Origin: Colimorpha sp045639845
GTDB lineage: Bacteria; Bacteroidota; Bacteroidia; Bacteroidales; P3
Direction: 5' to 3'
Assembly (NCBI GenBank): GCA_045639845.1
Contig: JAZUDW010000023.1
Span: forward strand, 1 to 32,525
Length of the DNA stretch: 32,525 bases
The notes below the pieces were generated by a model that worked only from the letters and a program-made list of their open reading frames with translations, was not told where the DNA came from and did not search any database. A program made the translations under genes and the position numbers. Positions 25,822 to 32,525 of the stretch are shown in pieces. Within the stretch, counting starts at the first letter, position 1. Every line of letters starts with the position of its first letter.

Positions 25822-25852
25822 CAAAGTTAATACTTTTTTTTTGTCCGACAAA
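25822..25852 (-). promoter_or_regulatory. Promoter of the kamD-kamE transcript
   Basis: On the minus strand TTTG (25852-25849), a 19-nt spacer and TAACTTTG (25829-25822) match the Bacteroidota -33/-7 consensus exactly. The leader to the kamD ATG would be about 95 nt. Confidence 0.8.
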
Positions 25853-25991
25853 TTATTTTTTCTCCTCGGACTAAAAAAGCAAATAGCCAACGGCATCAAT
25901 CTGTGGTTGATTAGTGATCAGCAAACAATGATCATACAATACTACCAAGCACTTACATCTATCGGACTACTGGTTTTCGATTCCTCAAATA

Positions 25992-26381
25992 TTATTCTTC
26001 AACCACAAAGAGTTTAGGATATCTTTCTCGTAGCACTACTGGGCGCCCGTTTTCCATAAGGCAGTGTGTAGATTGAGCTGTACATACCACAGCACCGTTC
26101 ACCTTCATCGTATAGTCAAACGAGAATTTCAGTTGCGACACATTGGTCAGTTTCACCTCTATTGCAATCACGTCTTTGAAGGTAGTGGTTTTTTTATAGC
26201 AGGTCTTTACCTCGATTACTGGCGACACAACGCCATCGGCTTCCATACGGTCAAAACCATAGCCCAGTTGGTCCAAAAGGTCCACACGGGCCTCCTCCAT
26301 AAAACGTACATAGTTGCTGTGGTGGGTAATACCCATTCTGTCGCATTCATAGTATTGAACAGTATGCAAATACGGTTTCAT
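25992..26381 (-). CDS. Hotdog-fold acyl-CoA thioesterase (YbgC/4HBT family)
   Basis: The 129 residues form one hotdog domain. The active-site signature is clear: YYECDRMGITHHSNYVRFME at 10-29, with the catalytic Asp14, Gly17 and the HHSNY helix start typical of YbgC/4-hydroxybenzoyl-CoA thioesterases. It would hydrolyse an acyl-CoA to the free acid in the cytoplasm; the chain length is unknown. The pathway's 3-aminobutyryl-CoA ammonia-lyase (Kal) also has a hotdog fold and similar length, but the D-x-x-G-x-x-H-H-S-N-Y signature points to a thioesterase, so I do not call it Kal. It starts 33 bp after the deiminase-fold gene and is probably in its operon; kamD downstream has its own promoter. 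Confidence 0.85.
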   Translation of the reverse strand: MKPYLHTVQYYECDRMGITHHSNYVRFMEEARVDLLDQLGYGFDRMEADGVVSPVIEVKTCYKKTTTFKDVIAIEVKLTNVSQLKFSFDYTMKVNGAVVCTAQSTHCLMENGRPVVLRERYPKLFVVEE

Positions 26382-26414
26382 ATTTTTTGTATATTATTAG
26401 TTTTGTTTTTTATG

Positions 26415-27287
26415 TCACACCAAATTTGGAGCATCGCCTTCTTGTTCGAAATATTCCCAGGTGATGCAGTGCAACCCTCCGCCGCTCTTGATGAGGGGCA
26501 AAGCATAGATGGGCACGATGTTGAGTTCGGGAAACAAAGCCCCGAAAGTCTCTATGGCAGCCCTATCGTTATCACAATCTGCATGTTCTGATAGGCAGGG
26601 GAGAAGCAGCGCATGGGGCAATCGCAGATAGTTGATGTAACACCAACTCAGTGGATCGGTTTTGCAATCATACGAGAGCTCTATCACCTCGAAATGGGGC
26701 TCGAGAATTTTAAGTAGTCGCGTGCGGAATGCTTTGTCTTTGCCCCGTAATAGTTGTCCGTAGTTGTTCAGCAAAATACGTTCTTCGCCCAAACTCGATA
26801 CCATAGCGTCTGCATGGCCATAAGGCTCGCCCATGTCCCAAGGTATCAGCACAATCTCGCCTCCCACGGCATAACGAAGATTGGTGAATATCTCATCAAT
26901 GGGATATTGAGGATTCTCCATCAGAATCTTGTCGGTCATGATTACCTTTCTTCCGCAGCGAACAAAGTTACCCCCGTCGAATACGATATTCATATCGCAA
27001 GGCATGTAGAGGTTTAAGTCCCTCGAGGCTGAGCGTTGATCGGTAATGTACTTTCTGTATCGTTTTTTATCGTAGAGGTAGTCGGGACGATAGGTAAAAC
27101 AAGCATACGACCCGTTGTTGAGGATAAGCAGCGGCATATAGTCTCTACACCATATATCATTGGTGTTTTTCAGCTCTCTATGCTCCACGTCCAGTTCCTT
27201 GAGCGCCTCAATGAGCTCTCGGGCCACAGATGCTGTGGCAGTATCCTTTCTAAGGCGTTCCGAAGTGCAGATGATAGGTTGTTTCAT
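26415..27287 (-). CDS. Agmatine/peptidylarginine deiminase-fold enzyme, divergent
   Basis: Member of the guanidino-group-modifying family (PAD_porph, PF04371), which hydrolyses or transfers the guanidino group of arginine derivatives. The 290 residues have no signal peptide, so it should be cytoplasmic, unlike the secreted Porphyromonas PPAD. Active-site motifs are in order: WCRDYMP (46-52, Arg48-Asp49), FDGGNF (103-108), GHADA (157-161, His158-Asp160) and the nucleophile motif GGGLHCITW (269-277, Cys274). Classical agmatine deiminases read GGGNIHCITQQ at this place; here one residue is missing and the Gln pair is replaced, so the substrate may differ. It is shorter than the usual 340-370 residues. 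It lies 33 bp upstream of the thioesterase gene. Confidence 0.82.
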   Translation of the reverse strand: MKQPIICTSERLRKDTATASVARELIEALKELDVEHRELKNTNDIWCRDYMPLLILNNGSYACFTYRPDYLYDKKRYRKYITDQRSASRDLNLYMPCDMNIVFDGGNFVRCGRKVIMTDKILMENPQYPIDEIFTNLRYAVGGEIVLIPWDMGEPYGHADAMVSSLGEERILLNNYGQLLRGKDKAFRTRLLKILEPHFEVIELSYDCKTDPLSWCYINYLRLPHALLLPCLSEHADCDNDRAAIETFGALFPELNIVPIYALPLIKSGGGLHCITWEYFEQEGDAPNLV

Positions 27288-27326
27288 ATGCTTTTGTTTA
27301 TATGATGGTTATTAGTGAATAGAGAA

Positions 27327-27498
27327 GGTGACTTCTAAAAATAACTCTTTCAAAGATTATCTTAAGTGTTTTTAGACTCTCCTTACATTTTCCTTCCTAA
27401 GGCATTGGGCAGTAGTTCGCAACAGTGCAGCATCCTTGGAAAGAAATCTGCTACGAGATAGCCTCGAAACCATATAAAGCTAATTATTAGAAGTCACC
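27327..27498. repeat. 172-bp stretch bounded by 12-bp perfect inverted repeats
   Basis: GGTGACTTCTAA at 27327-27338 and TTAGAAGTCACC at 27487-27498 are exact complements, and a few more A/T positions also match. They could be the terminal repeats of a small non-autonomous element or the base of a long RNA stem. No target-site duplication is obvious. No gene is seen in the surrounding gap between the deiminase-fold gene and the T9SS protein gene. Confidence 0.5.
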
Positions 27499-27563
27499 GC
27501 AAAAAAGATCAACTAATCGATTCTCTATTCATTAATTCACTGATTGGGTTTTACTGCCGGCGT

Positions 27564-30500
27564 TTATTCAATTACCACTACTTTCTGAGCCGAATGGTTG
27601 CCTATTTGAACCATATATGCACCGCTGGCAGATATGTTGAACACGCGTGTTTGCTCCATATTGCGAGTGGTGATGAGGCAGCGACCCAGCATATCGAATA
27701 TTCTAATTTGTTCGCCAACGGCATTATCTACAATGATTTGGTTTCTGTTGGTGCTGATGCGATAGCTGATTGTCGAAACATCGGTAACGCTCACCGACGA
27801 CGGTTCGAAGGTGGCAGTAAACGCCATATTTCCCGATACGGTTATTGTTCTCGGATTTTCGTTGCTGCCATCGTCCCACGAAACAAAACGGTGTCCCTCT
27901 GCGGGTATTGCCGCAATCTCAACTTCGCTGTTCTCGGGGAAACTGCCGTTGCCAGCCACTAATCCTTGAGCAATATCGTTGGTGGCTACCGAAACGGTAT
28001 AGTAGGTAAGTTGCTCCGTAATGTAGATGGTATCATAGTTGGTCAGATACGTAGTGTCGAAAACAATCACATCGATAAAAGCAGTGTCGTGAATGTAATT
28101 GTTCACGAAGGTGGTATCATGAACAAATATGTCTATATAGGTAGTGTCGTATTGCCAATGATCCACGATAGTAGTATCGTGAATGAAGTTGTTTACGATG
28201 GTGGTGTCGTGGATAAAATGATCCACGATAGTGGTATCGTGAACAATCGTGGTATCATGAACATATACGTTGTAGGGCACCGAGTCTATAATGATGGTGG
28301 TATCATGATAGATGATGGGTTCGGTTTGTTGAAGGGCGAAGTAAGCAACGATAGCCGTATCTTTGGTCACAGTCAGCGAATACGGGTTGGTGGTAACGCC
28401 ATTGCTCCAATGGGTAAATGTGTAGCCGCCGTAGGCCACAGCTGTCATCGTTACCGACGATAGATAGTTGGCCGTAGAACTTGGAGTGGTTACGAATCCC
28501 TGAGTGTTGTCGCTACTGTAGCCAGCCACATTATATATGTTCTTATCAAAAAGGGCTACGTAGGTTTTGTTGCTGTCGAAAACGATGGTGCGGGGATTGT
28601 CGGTGTTTCCATCATCCCAGCTTGTGAAGTGGTATCCATAGTTGGCTATAGCTCTGATAATGTCCTCCGACAGGTAGTTCAGCGTGTTGGTGCCTATTGC
28701 GTTGCCCATAGCGTTGTTCCGAACGGTGGCGGTAACGGTAAACTGGTCGTAGTCGAATATGGCTGTAAGGGCTGTGTCTCTCGACATGGGTACGATTCGG
28801 GGGTTGTTGGTGTCGCCGTCGTTCCAATGAGCAAAGTGGTAGCCGTAGTTTGCCGAAGCGGCGAATCTTACAAAGTAGCCGTCTTCATAGTACCACTGCA
28901 GCTCGGCTGCACCTCTGGCAGAGTCGTTCACGGTCACAGTGGCGGTGTAGGGCATAGCGTTGAACGAAGCGGTAAGGTTGATATCGTTCTCCACTACGAG
29001 GGTTCTTGGGTTTTCCACATTGCCATCGCTCCATTGAGCGAAACAATAGCCTTGAACGGCTTCGGCAATGAGGGTGATTGTGTCTGAGTATAGAGCTGTA
29101 TATTGGGTGAGTGTAGCGTGCGATCCCGTCATCCCAAAAGCCACACGAGCTCTCCGGTCGGTTTGATTATAATAGGATGTGGGGTCAAGTATGCCATAGG
29201 ATTGGTCGCCGTCGCTCCATCGGTAGATACACATTCCCGAAACAGAAGTGTATTGATATTGGGGCTGTGAACTATAGTTGGGAGATTGACGGCATACTAC
29301 GATAACCAAGTTCTGACGGCCGTTGTAGATGAATGGGGTGTCCAATTCGAATTCCTCTATGCCTTGGGCTGTGCCGATTTGTCCGTTGCTGTGTTGATAC
29401 ACCAGTTGCAAATTGGCGAATCCCTCTATCCCGTTGTTTAGATTTTCGGCATCGGTGTGCCCCATATAAATCGTTAGATTGGTGTAGGAAAATGGGTTGC
29501 CTACCTCTTCGCAGAAGTATTTGATAGAGCTGATGGTGCCGCTATGGCCTATTTCCTGGGCCGTGTATAGGCACTCGTTGGTAGAATTGCAATAGTAATT
29601 ATTGAAGGGAGCATAGTAGGCGATGCCGTCGTTGGTGCCGATAGTGTCGAATGATGTACTATATATGTATGCTCTGCCCATAGTGGTATCGGAAGAGCTC
29701 AACGACACCGTATAAGTGCATGGGGCAAAAAAGGCAATGAAAGTCATGTCGCTGTTCACACCAACAGTACGGGTGGCGTTTGTGTCGCCATCGTTCCATT
29801 GCAAGAAACGATGGTGTGCATTGGCCATGGCGCTAATGGCGACGGTGTCGCCGAAAGCTGCATTGCTGGAGCCAGACACCGATCCCATGGTGCTATCGTT
29901 GGCACTGAGGGCGATAGAGTATATGTTGGGCGTAAAGAAGGCAGTATAGGTGGCATTGGTGTCGGTCACAATTCTCGGATTGCTGGTGTTGCCGTCGCTC
30001 CAATGGTCGAAGTGGTAGCCGTAGTTGGCAGTAGCCTCAATAATAATGGTGTCGGTGGCACATCCCGATATCAAGGCGGCAGTACCTATGTTCTCGTTGT
30101 CGCTTGCCACGATGTCCCAGTCCAGGTGTGTCTCTACAAAATTGTAGTTATATACACCAAGCCCCATGTTCATGTACGAGTTGAGGCTGCCGCAGGGAAT
30201 ATAAATGGTGACGTAATGATAAAAGCCCAGGTTGCCAGTGGCAATGAAAGGGGCGGTAGATTTCTTGAATATCACACTCTGTAGGTTGTAACAGCCGTTC
30301 AAAATCTGTTCCCCAATAATAGAAACGCTCTCGGGAATGGTGATACTTGTGAGACTTTGGCATCCCTCAAAAACACAGGTTCCAAACGTGGTTACAGAGT
30401 TGGGTATATTGATGCTGGTGAGGCTATTGCAAGATTGAAACGCAAAGTTTCCAATAAAAGAGACGGCATCGGGAATGTTGATGCTGGTGAGGCTGCTGCA

Positions 30501-31427
30501 TCCATAAAAAACATATTCTTCTATGGTTGTTACAGAACTGGGGATGGTGATGGATTCTAAGCTTGAACAGCCGGAGAACATGTACGTACCCAATGAAGTG
30601 ATTGTGTTGGGCAACGATACCTCTCTTAAATGGCTGCATCTAATGAATGTTTCGGAACCTATGGAGGTAACGGAATTGGGTATGGCTATGGTTTCAAGAT
30701 CAGCACATTCGCTAAAAGCATGGGCATCTATATTTGTAACCGTGTTGGGAATCGAAATGGTGGTTAAACCGTCGCAGTAGGCAAATGCCCCGTAACCTAT
30801 AGCGGCAACACCATTGGGGATGACGGTGGTTTTGCAACCTTGGAGTAAGGTGTTGTCGTAGGAGCTAATGATGGCGTTGCATTCCTCTCGGCTGTCGAAC
30901 CTGGGATTGTCTTCATCCACAGAAATCTGGACGAGATTGGCACAATGGGAGAATGCGCTGGATCCGATTGCGGCAATGGTGCTGGGTATCGCTATGCTGG
31001 TGATGCTGGAACAGCCAAAGAATGCATACGATTCGATGGTGGTCACCGATTCGGGGAAGCTGATTCCTGTGAGATTGGTGCAGTCTCTGAACGCACTGGA
31101 ACTTATATAGACCAACGTGTTGGGTAGCTGCACGCTGCTTAGTCCGTCGCATCCGTAAAAAGCAAAACTGCCTAGCTGTTTCACGGCGTATCTAACATTG
31201 TTGTGGGCCACAGTGTCGGGAATAATCAGCGCTCCCGTGGGCTTGGTGAATCCCGAATAGGCATATTCGGAATTGAAACCGGGATAGGTAACGTCAACTC
31301 CGCCGTAGCCGGTGTTGATGCTGTAGTACAGCGTGTGTCCGCTCGGTGATACTACGCTGAAATCGTAGGCCTTTGTGGTTCCAACAAAAGCCATAAGAGT
31401 TAATGCAATTAATAAAAATTTCTTCAT
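27564..31427 (-). CDS. Large BspA-like LRR surface protein with InlB-type repeats, DTT stalk and T9SS sorting domain
   Basis: The 1287 residues begin with a signal peptide (MKKFLLIALTLMAFVGTTKA) and AYDFSVVSPSGHTLYYS, as in the broken paralogue at 6.2-8.3 kb. About 13 TpLRR/BspA-type leucine-rich repeats (about residues 75-420, units like SLTSINIPNSVTTFGTCVF) follow. Then come seven InlB-type repeats ending in patterns such as GYHFxxWxDGxxxNPR. The third of these is split by a domain of about 190 residues (about 580-775) that contains SGTISSIKYF and LTIYMGHTD and resembles beta-sandwich domains of other T9SS cargo. A stalk of HDTTIV/DTTY units (about 1035-1135), the last InlB-type repeat and a type A sorting domain (RIFDMLGRCLITT to QKVVVIE) complete it. 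It is probably exported through T9SS and anchored on the surface; adhesion is inferred. Confidence 0.92.
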   Translation of the reverse strand: MKKFLLIALTLMAFVGTTKAYDFSVVSPSGHTLYYSINTGYGGVDVTYPGFNSEYAYSGFTKPTGALIIPDTVAHNNVRYAVKQLGSFAFYGCDGLSSVQLPNTLVYISSSAFRDCTNLTGISFPESVTTIESYAFFGCSSITSIAIPSTIAAIGSSAFSHCANLVQISVDEDNPRFDSREECNAIISSYDNTLLQGCKTTVIPNGVAAIGYGAFAYCDGLTTISIPNTVTNIDAHAFSECADLETIAIPNSVTSIGSETFIRCSHLREVSLPNTITSLGTYMFSGCSSLESITIPSSVTTIEEYVFYGCSSLTSINIPDAVSFIGNFAFQSCNSLTSINIPNSVTTFGTCVFEGCQSLTSITIPESVSIIGEQILNGCYNLQSVIFKKSTAPFIATGNLGFYHYVTIYIPCGSLNSYMNMGLGVYNYNFVETHLDWDIVASDNENIGTAALISGCATDTIIIEATANYGYHFDHWSDGNTSNPRIVTDTNATYTAFFTPNIYSIALSANDSTMGSVSGSSNAAFGDTVAISAMANAHHRFLQWNDGDTNATRTVGVNSDMTFIAFFAPCTYTVSLSSSDTTMGRAYIYSTSFDTIGTNDGIAYYAPFNNYYCNSTNECLYTAQEIGHSGTISSIKYFCEEVGNPFSYTNLTIYMGHTDAENLNNGIEGFANLQLVYQHSNGQIGTAQGIEEFELDTPFIYNGRQNLVIVVCRQSPNYSSQPQYQYTSVSGMCIYRWSDGDQSYGILDPTSYYNQTDRRARVAFGMTGSHATLTQYTALYSDTITLIAEAVQGYCFAQWSDGNVENPRTLVVENDINLTASFNAMPYTATVTVNDSARGAAELQWYYEDGYFVRFAASANYGYHFAHWNDGDTNNPRIVPMSRDTALTAIFDYDQFTVTATVRNNAMGNAIGTNTLNYLSEDIIRAIANYGYHFTSWDDGNTDNPRTIVFDSNKTYVALFDKNIYNVAGYSSDNTQGFVTTPSSTANYLSSVTMTAVAYGGYTFTHWSNGVTTNPYSLTVTKDTAIVAYFALQQTEPIIYHDTTIIIDSVPYNVYVHDTTIVHDTTIVDHFIHDTTIVNNFIHDTTIVDHWQYDTTYIDIFVHDTTFVNNYIHDTAFIDVIVFDTTYLTNYDTIYITEQLTYYTVSVATNDIAQGLVAGNGSFPENSEVEIAAIPAEGHRFVSWDDGSNENPRTITVSGNMAFTATFEPSSVSVTDVSTISYRISTNRNQIIVDNAVGEQIRIFDMLGRCLITTRNMEQTRVFNISASGAYMVQIGNHSAQKVVVIE
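28020..28330 (-). repeat. DTT-rich stalk repeats (coding)
   Basis: About 100 residues alternate HDTTIV, a hydrophobic-aromatic tetrapeptide such as DHFI or NNFI, and DTTYIDI. The step is 10-12 residues. The same unit types and the closing part (HDTAFIDV) occur in the stalk at 6.6-7.0 kb. Confidence 0.8.
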
Positions 31428-31474
31428 ATTATAATATGTTATTTTTTTGTTCTTTCAATAATCTCGACACCATC

Positions 31475-31495
31475 GTAGTCTCCTTCCAAGACTAC
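31475..31495 (-). promoter_or_regulatory. Hairpin in the leader of the large surface-protein gene
   Basis: GTAGTCT and AGACTAC form a perfect 7-bp stem with a 7-nt loop, about 50 nt before the start codon. If the -7 box at 31625-31632 is used, the hairpin lies in a leader of about 190 nt. The function is unknown. Confidence 0.35.
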
Positions 31496-31624
31496 AATAT
31501 TTGTCTTTTTTTTCTCGTTTTGGAAGAATAGAATCGAAATATTCCAATCTATCCCCTTTGTGAATAACGTCGAATGGTTGTGTGAAAGTATTTTACAATA
31601 ATTTTCCGTAATTCTACCGAGGTG

Positions 31625-31632
31625 CAAATATA
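31625..31632 (-). promoter_or_regulatory. Candidate -7 element of the large surface-protein gene
   Basis: The minus strand reads TATATTTG (TAnnTTTG) 198 nt upstream of the ATG at 31427. A -33 TTG is present but at 15 rather than 19 nt spacing. Apart from this and the hairpin, the 31428-31916 gap holds AT-rich sequence without a gene. Confidence 0.45.
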
Positions 31633-31883
31633 TCAAAAAAAATGGAACAATAAGAAGTCTTCCGCTTTTTGATACAAAAAACTGATTGGGTCTCCTTTAA
31701 AATTGGCTTTATCCTATCCTGGCAAATATTCTTTAAGTAATGCTTTTTTTTCTTTCGGTTGTATTTGGGGTCAAAAATATCTTTCTCTTCACTAGTGTCT
31801 CTTAATTAATGTTAAAATATATTTTATTACATTCATGCACAATTATTTGCAGTATAATATATGTGTCCGGGCTTTGAGATGCG

Positions 31884-31891
31884 TATATTTG
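31884..31891 (+). promoter_or_regulatory. -7 element of the transposase gene
   Basis: TATATTTG matches TAnnTTTG and lies 25 nt before the ATG at 31917, giving a leader of about 18 nt. Confidence 0.5.
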
Positions 31892-31916
31892 CATTCAAAG
31901 TCAAAGCTAATGTTAT

Positions 31917-32525
31917 ATGCACATAGGACAATACATATTTGCACAAATTACTGCATTTCTTCGGCAAAGGCAATTCAGGCGTATTGTGGCCCGACATGAC
32001 GACAGAACCGGAAACTGGTCTCTTTCTCATTGGAACCATCTTTTAGTGATGATGTTTGGTCAAATGCTTGGGTGTAGAAGCCTTCGCGAACTTACTGATA
32101 TTACAACTGCTCATGCCAACAAAACACTTTTTCTTGGATTTGGGAGTCTTCCTGTCAATCGGCAGATGCTCTCGAGGGCTAATGCCATTAGAGACTACCG
32201 CATCTTTGAGGAGTTTGCATTCTATATGGTGCAGATTGCCCAGAGGAAACGCATCGTCAGAGAATTCGAGCTGCATGGGCGATTCTATGCCGTCGACTCC
32301 ACGACCATCGACCTCTGCATGTCGGTTTTTAGATGGGCAAAGTTTCGTACGACAAAGTCCGGAATCAAGATACACACCCAGATCGACATCGTTACGGAGA
32401 TTCCTGTTTTCTATAGAATCACCAATGCTGACGTCCACGATGTCAACTCCATGGACTGGCTTACATACGAGCCTCTTGCCTGTTATGTGTTTGATAGAGG
32501 GTACTTTGACCTTTCTAGACTCTTT
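31917..32525 (+). CDS. IS4-family transposase with DUF4372 N-terminus, 3' end outside window
   Basis: DDE transposase for cut-and-paste movement of its insertion sequence. The ATG at 31917 is the first in frame after a TAA at 31908, and 203 codons are visible of an expected 370-400. The N-terminal part (MHIGQYIFAQITAFLRQRQF, then NHLLVMMFGQMLGCRSLREL) fits the DUF4372 domain found before the catalytic domain in many Bacteroidota IS4 elements. The catalytic domain begins with YAVDSTTIDLCMSVFRWAKF, with the first catalytic Asp127, and continues to VFDRGYFD with the second, Asp193; the Glu lies beyond the edge. The visible part is uninterrupted, so the element could be active. Confidence 0.9.
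   Translation, partial: MHIGQYIFAQITAFLRQRQFRRIVARHDDRTGNWSLSHWNHLLVMMFGQMLGCRSLRELTDITTAHANKTLFLGFGSLPVNRQMLSRANAIRDYRIFEEFAFYMVQIAQRKRIVREFELHGRFYAVDSTTIDLCMSVFRWAKFRTTKSGIKIHTQIDIVTEIPVFYRITNADVHDVNSMDWLTYEPLACYVFDRGYFDLSRLF

Larger units (their letters stand above)
31800..32525 (+). mobile_element. IS4-family insertion sequence, left part only
   Basis: The transposase gene at 31917 marks an insertion sequence that runs past the window edge. Its left end should lie between about 31640 and 31880, but without the right end I cannot recognise the terminal inverted repeat, so the left coordinate is a guess. Confidence 0.5.

Noticed and set aside
25722..25991. Cobalamin or lysine riboswitch before kamD
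   Set aside because: The leader downstream of the promoter is under 100 nt and I see no B12-box or lysine-box sequence; too short for either class.
25992..26381. 3-aminobutyryl-CoA ammonia-lyase (Kal) for the lysine pathway
   Set aside because: Same fold and size class, but the active-site signature with Asp14 and HHSNY is that of YbgC-type thioesterases.
32043..32438. 131-residue open frame on minus at the right edge
   Set aside because: Antisense shadow of the IS4-family transposase.

Overview
The window looks like a chromosomal segment of a Bacteroidota bacterium, most likely order Bacteroidales and probably anaerobic. Evidence: two surface proteins end in a type IX secretion (T9SS) type A sorting domain; there is a DUF4249-type lipoprotein and outer-membrane barrels; trigger factor, type I asparaginase and stand-alone heptose kinase have Bacteroidales-like forms; promoters fit the Bacteroidota -7 element (TAnnTTTG); and two lysine 5,6-aminomutase genes point to lysine fermentation. 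Nearly everything is on the minus strand; only the IS transposase at the right edge is on plus.

Layout. 1-5.8 kb: a heavy-metal efflux cluster, in transcription order a small His/Cys-rich membrane protein, a His-rich CzcB-type adaptor lipoprotein, a CzcC-type outer-membrane factor and a CzcA-type RND pump cut by the window edge. 6.2-8.3 kb: a leucine-rich-repeat (BspA-like) T9SS surface protein broken by one in-frame amber codon. 8.3-9.5 kb: a long non-coding stretch with a tandem duplication and dispersed repeats, then a tRNA-Phe with an irregular T stem. 9.8-17.4 kb: hldA, ansA, cinA, an outer-membrane barrel, tig and a DUF4249-like lipoprotein. 17.6-21.4 kb: a 1280-residue secreted GH2 (LacZ-like) protein in which both catalytic glutamates are replaced. 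21.6-27.3 kb: a small barrel, then atoA, kamE, kamD, a hotdog thioesterase and a divergent agmatine/peptidylarginine-deiminase-fold enzyme. 27.6-31.4 kb: an intact 1287-residue paralogue of the broken surface protein. 31.9 kb to the end: the 5' part of an IS4-family transposase.

How the genes relate. KamD and KamE form adenosylcobalamin/PLP lysine 5,6-aminomutase, and AtoA is one half of the CoA-transferase used at the end of the same pathway. The other pathway genes (kamA, kdd, kce, kal, atoD) are not here, so the set is split. The two T9SS proteins share a signal peptide, LRR domain, InlB-type repeats, an unusual Asp-Thr-Thr-rich stalk and the sorting domain, and look like paralogous surface adhesins.

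The most unusual points are the catalytically dead GH2 protein, the single amber codon in an otherwise open 2.1-kb adhesin gene, the DTT-rich stalk shared by the two adhesins, a domain nested inside an InlB-type repeat, and a family of structured non-coding repeats between genes. I found no CRISPR array, phage module or defence system.
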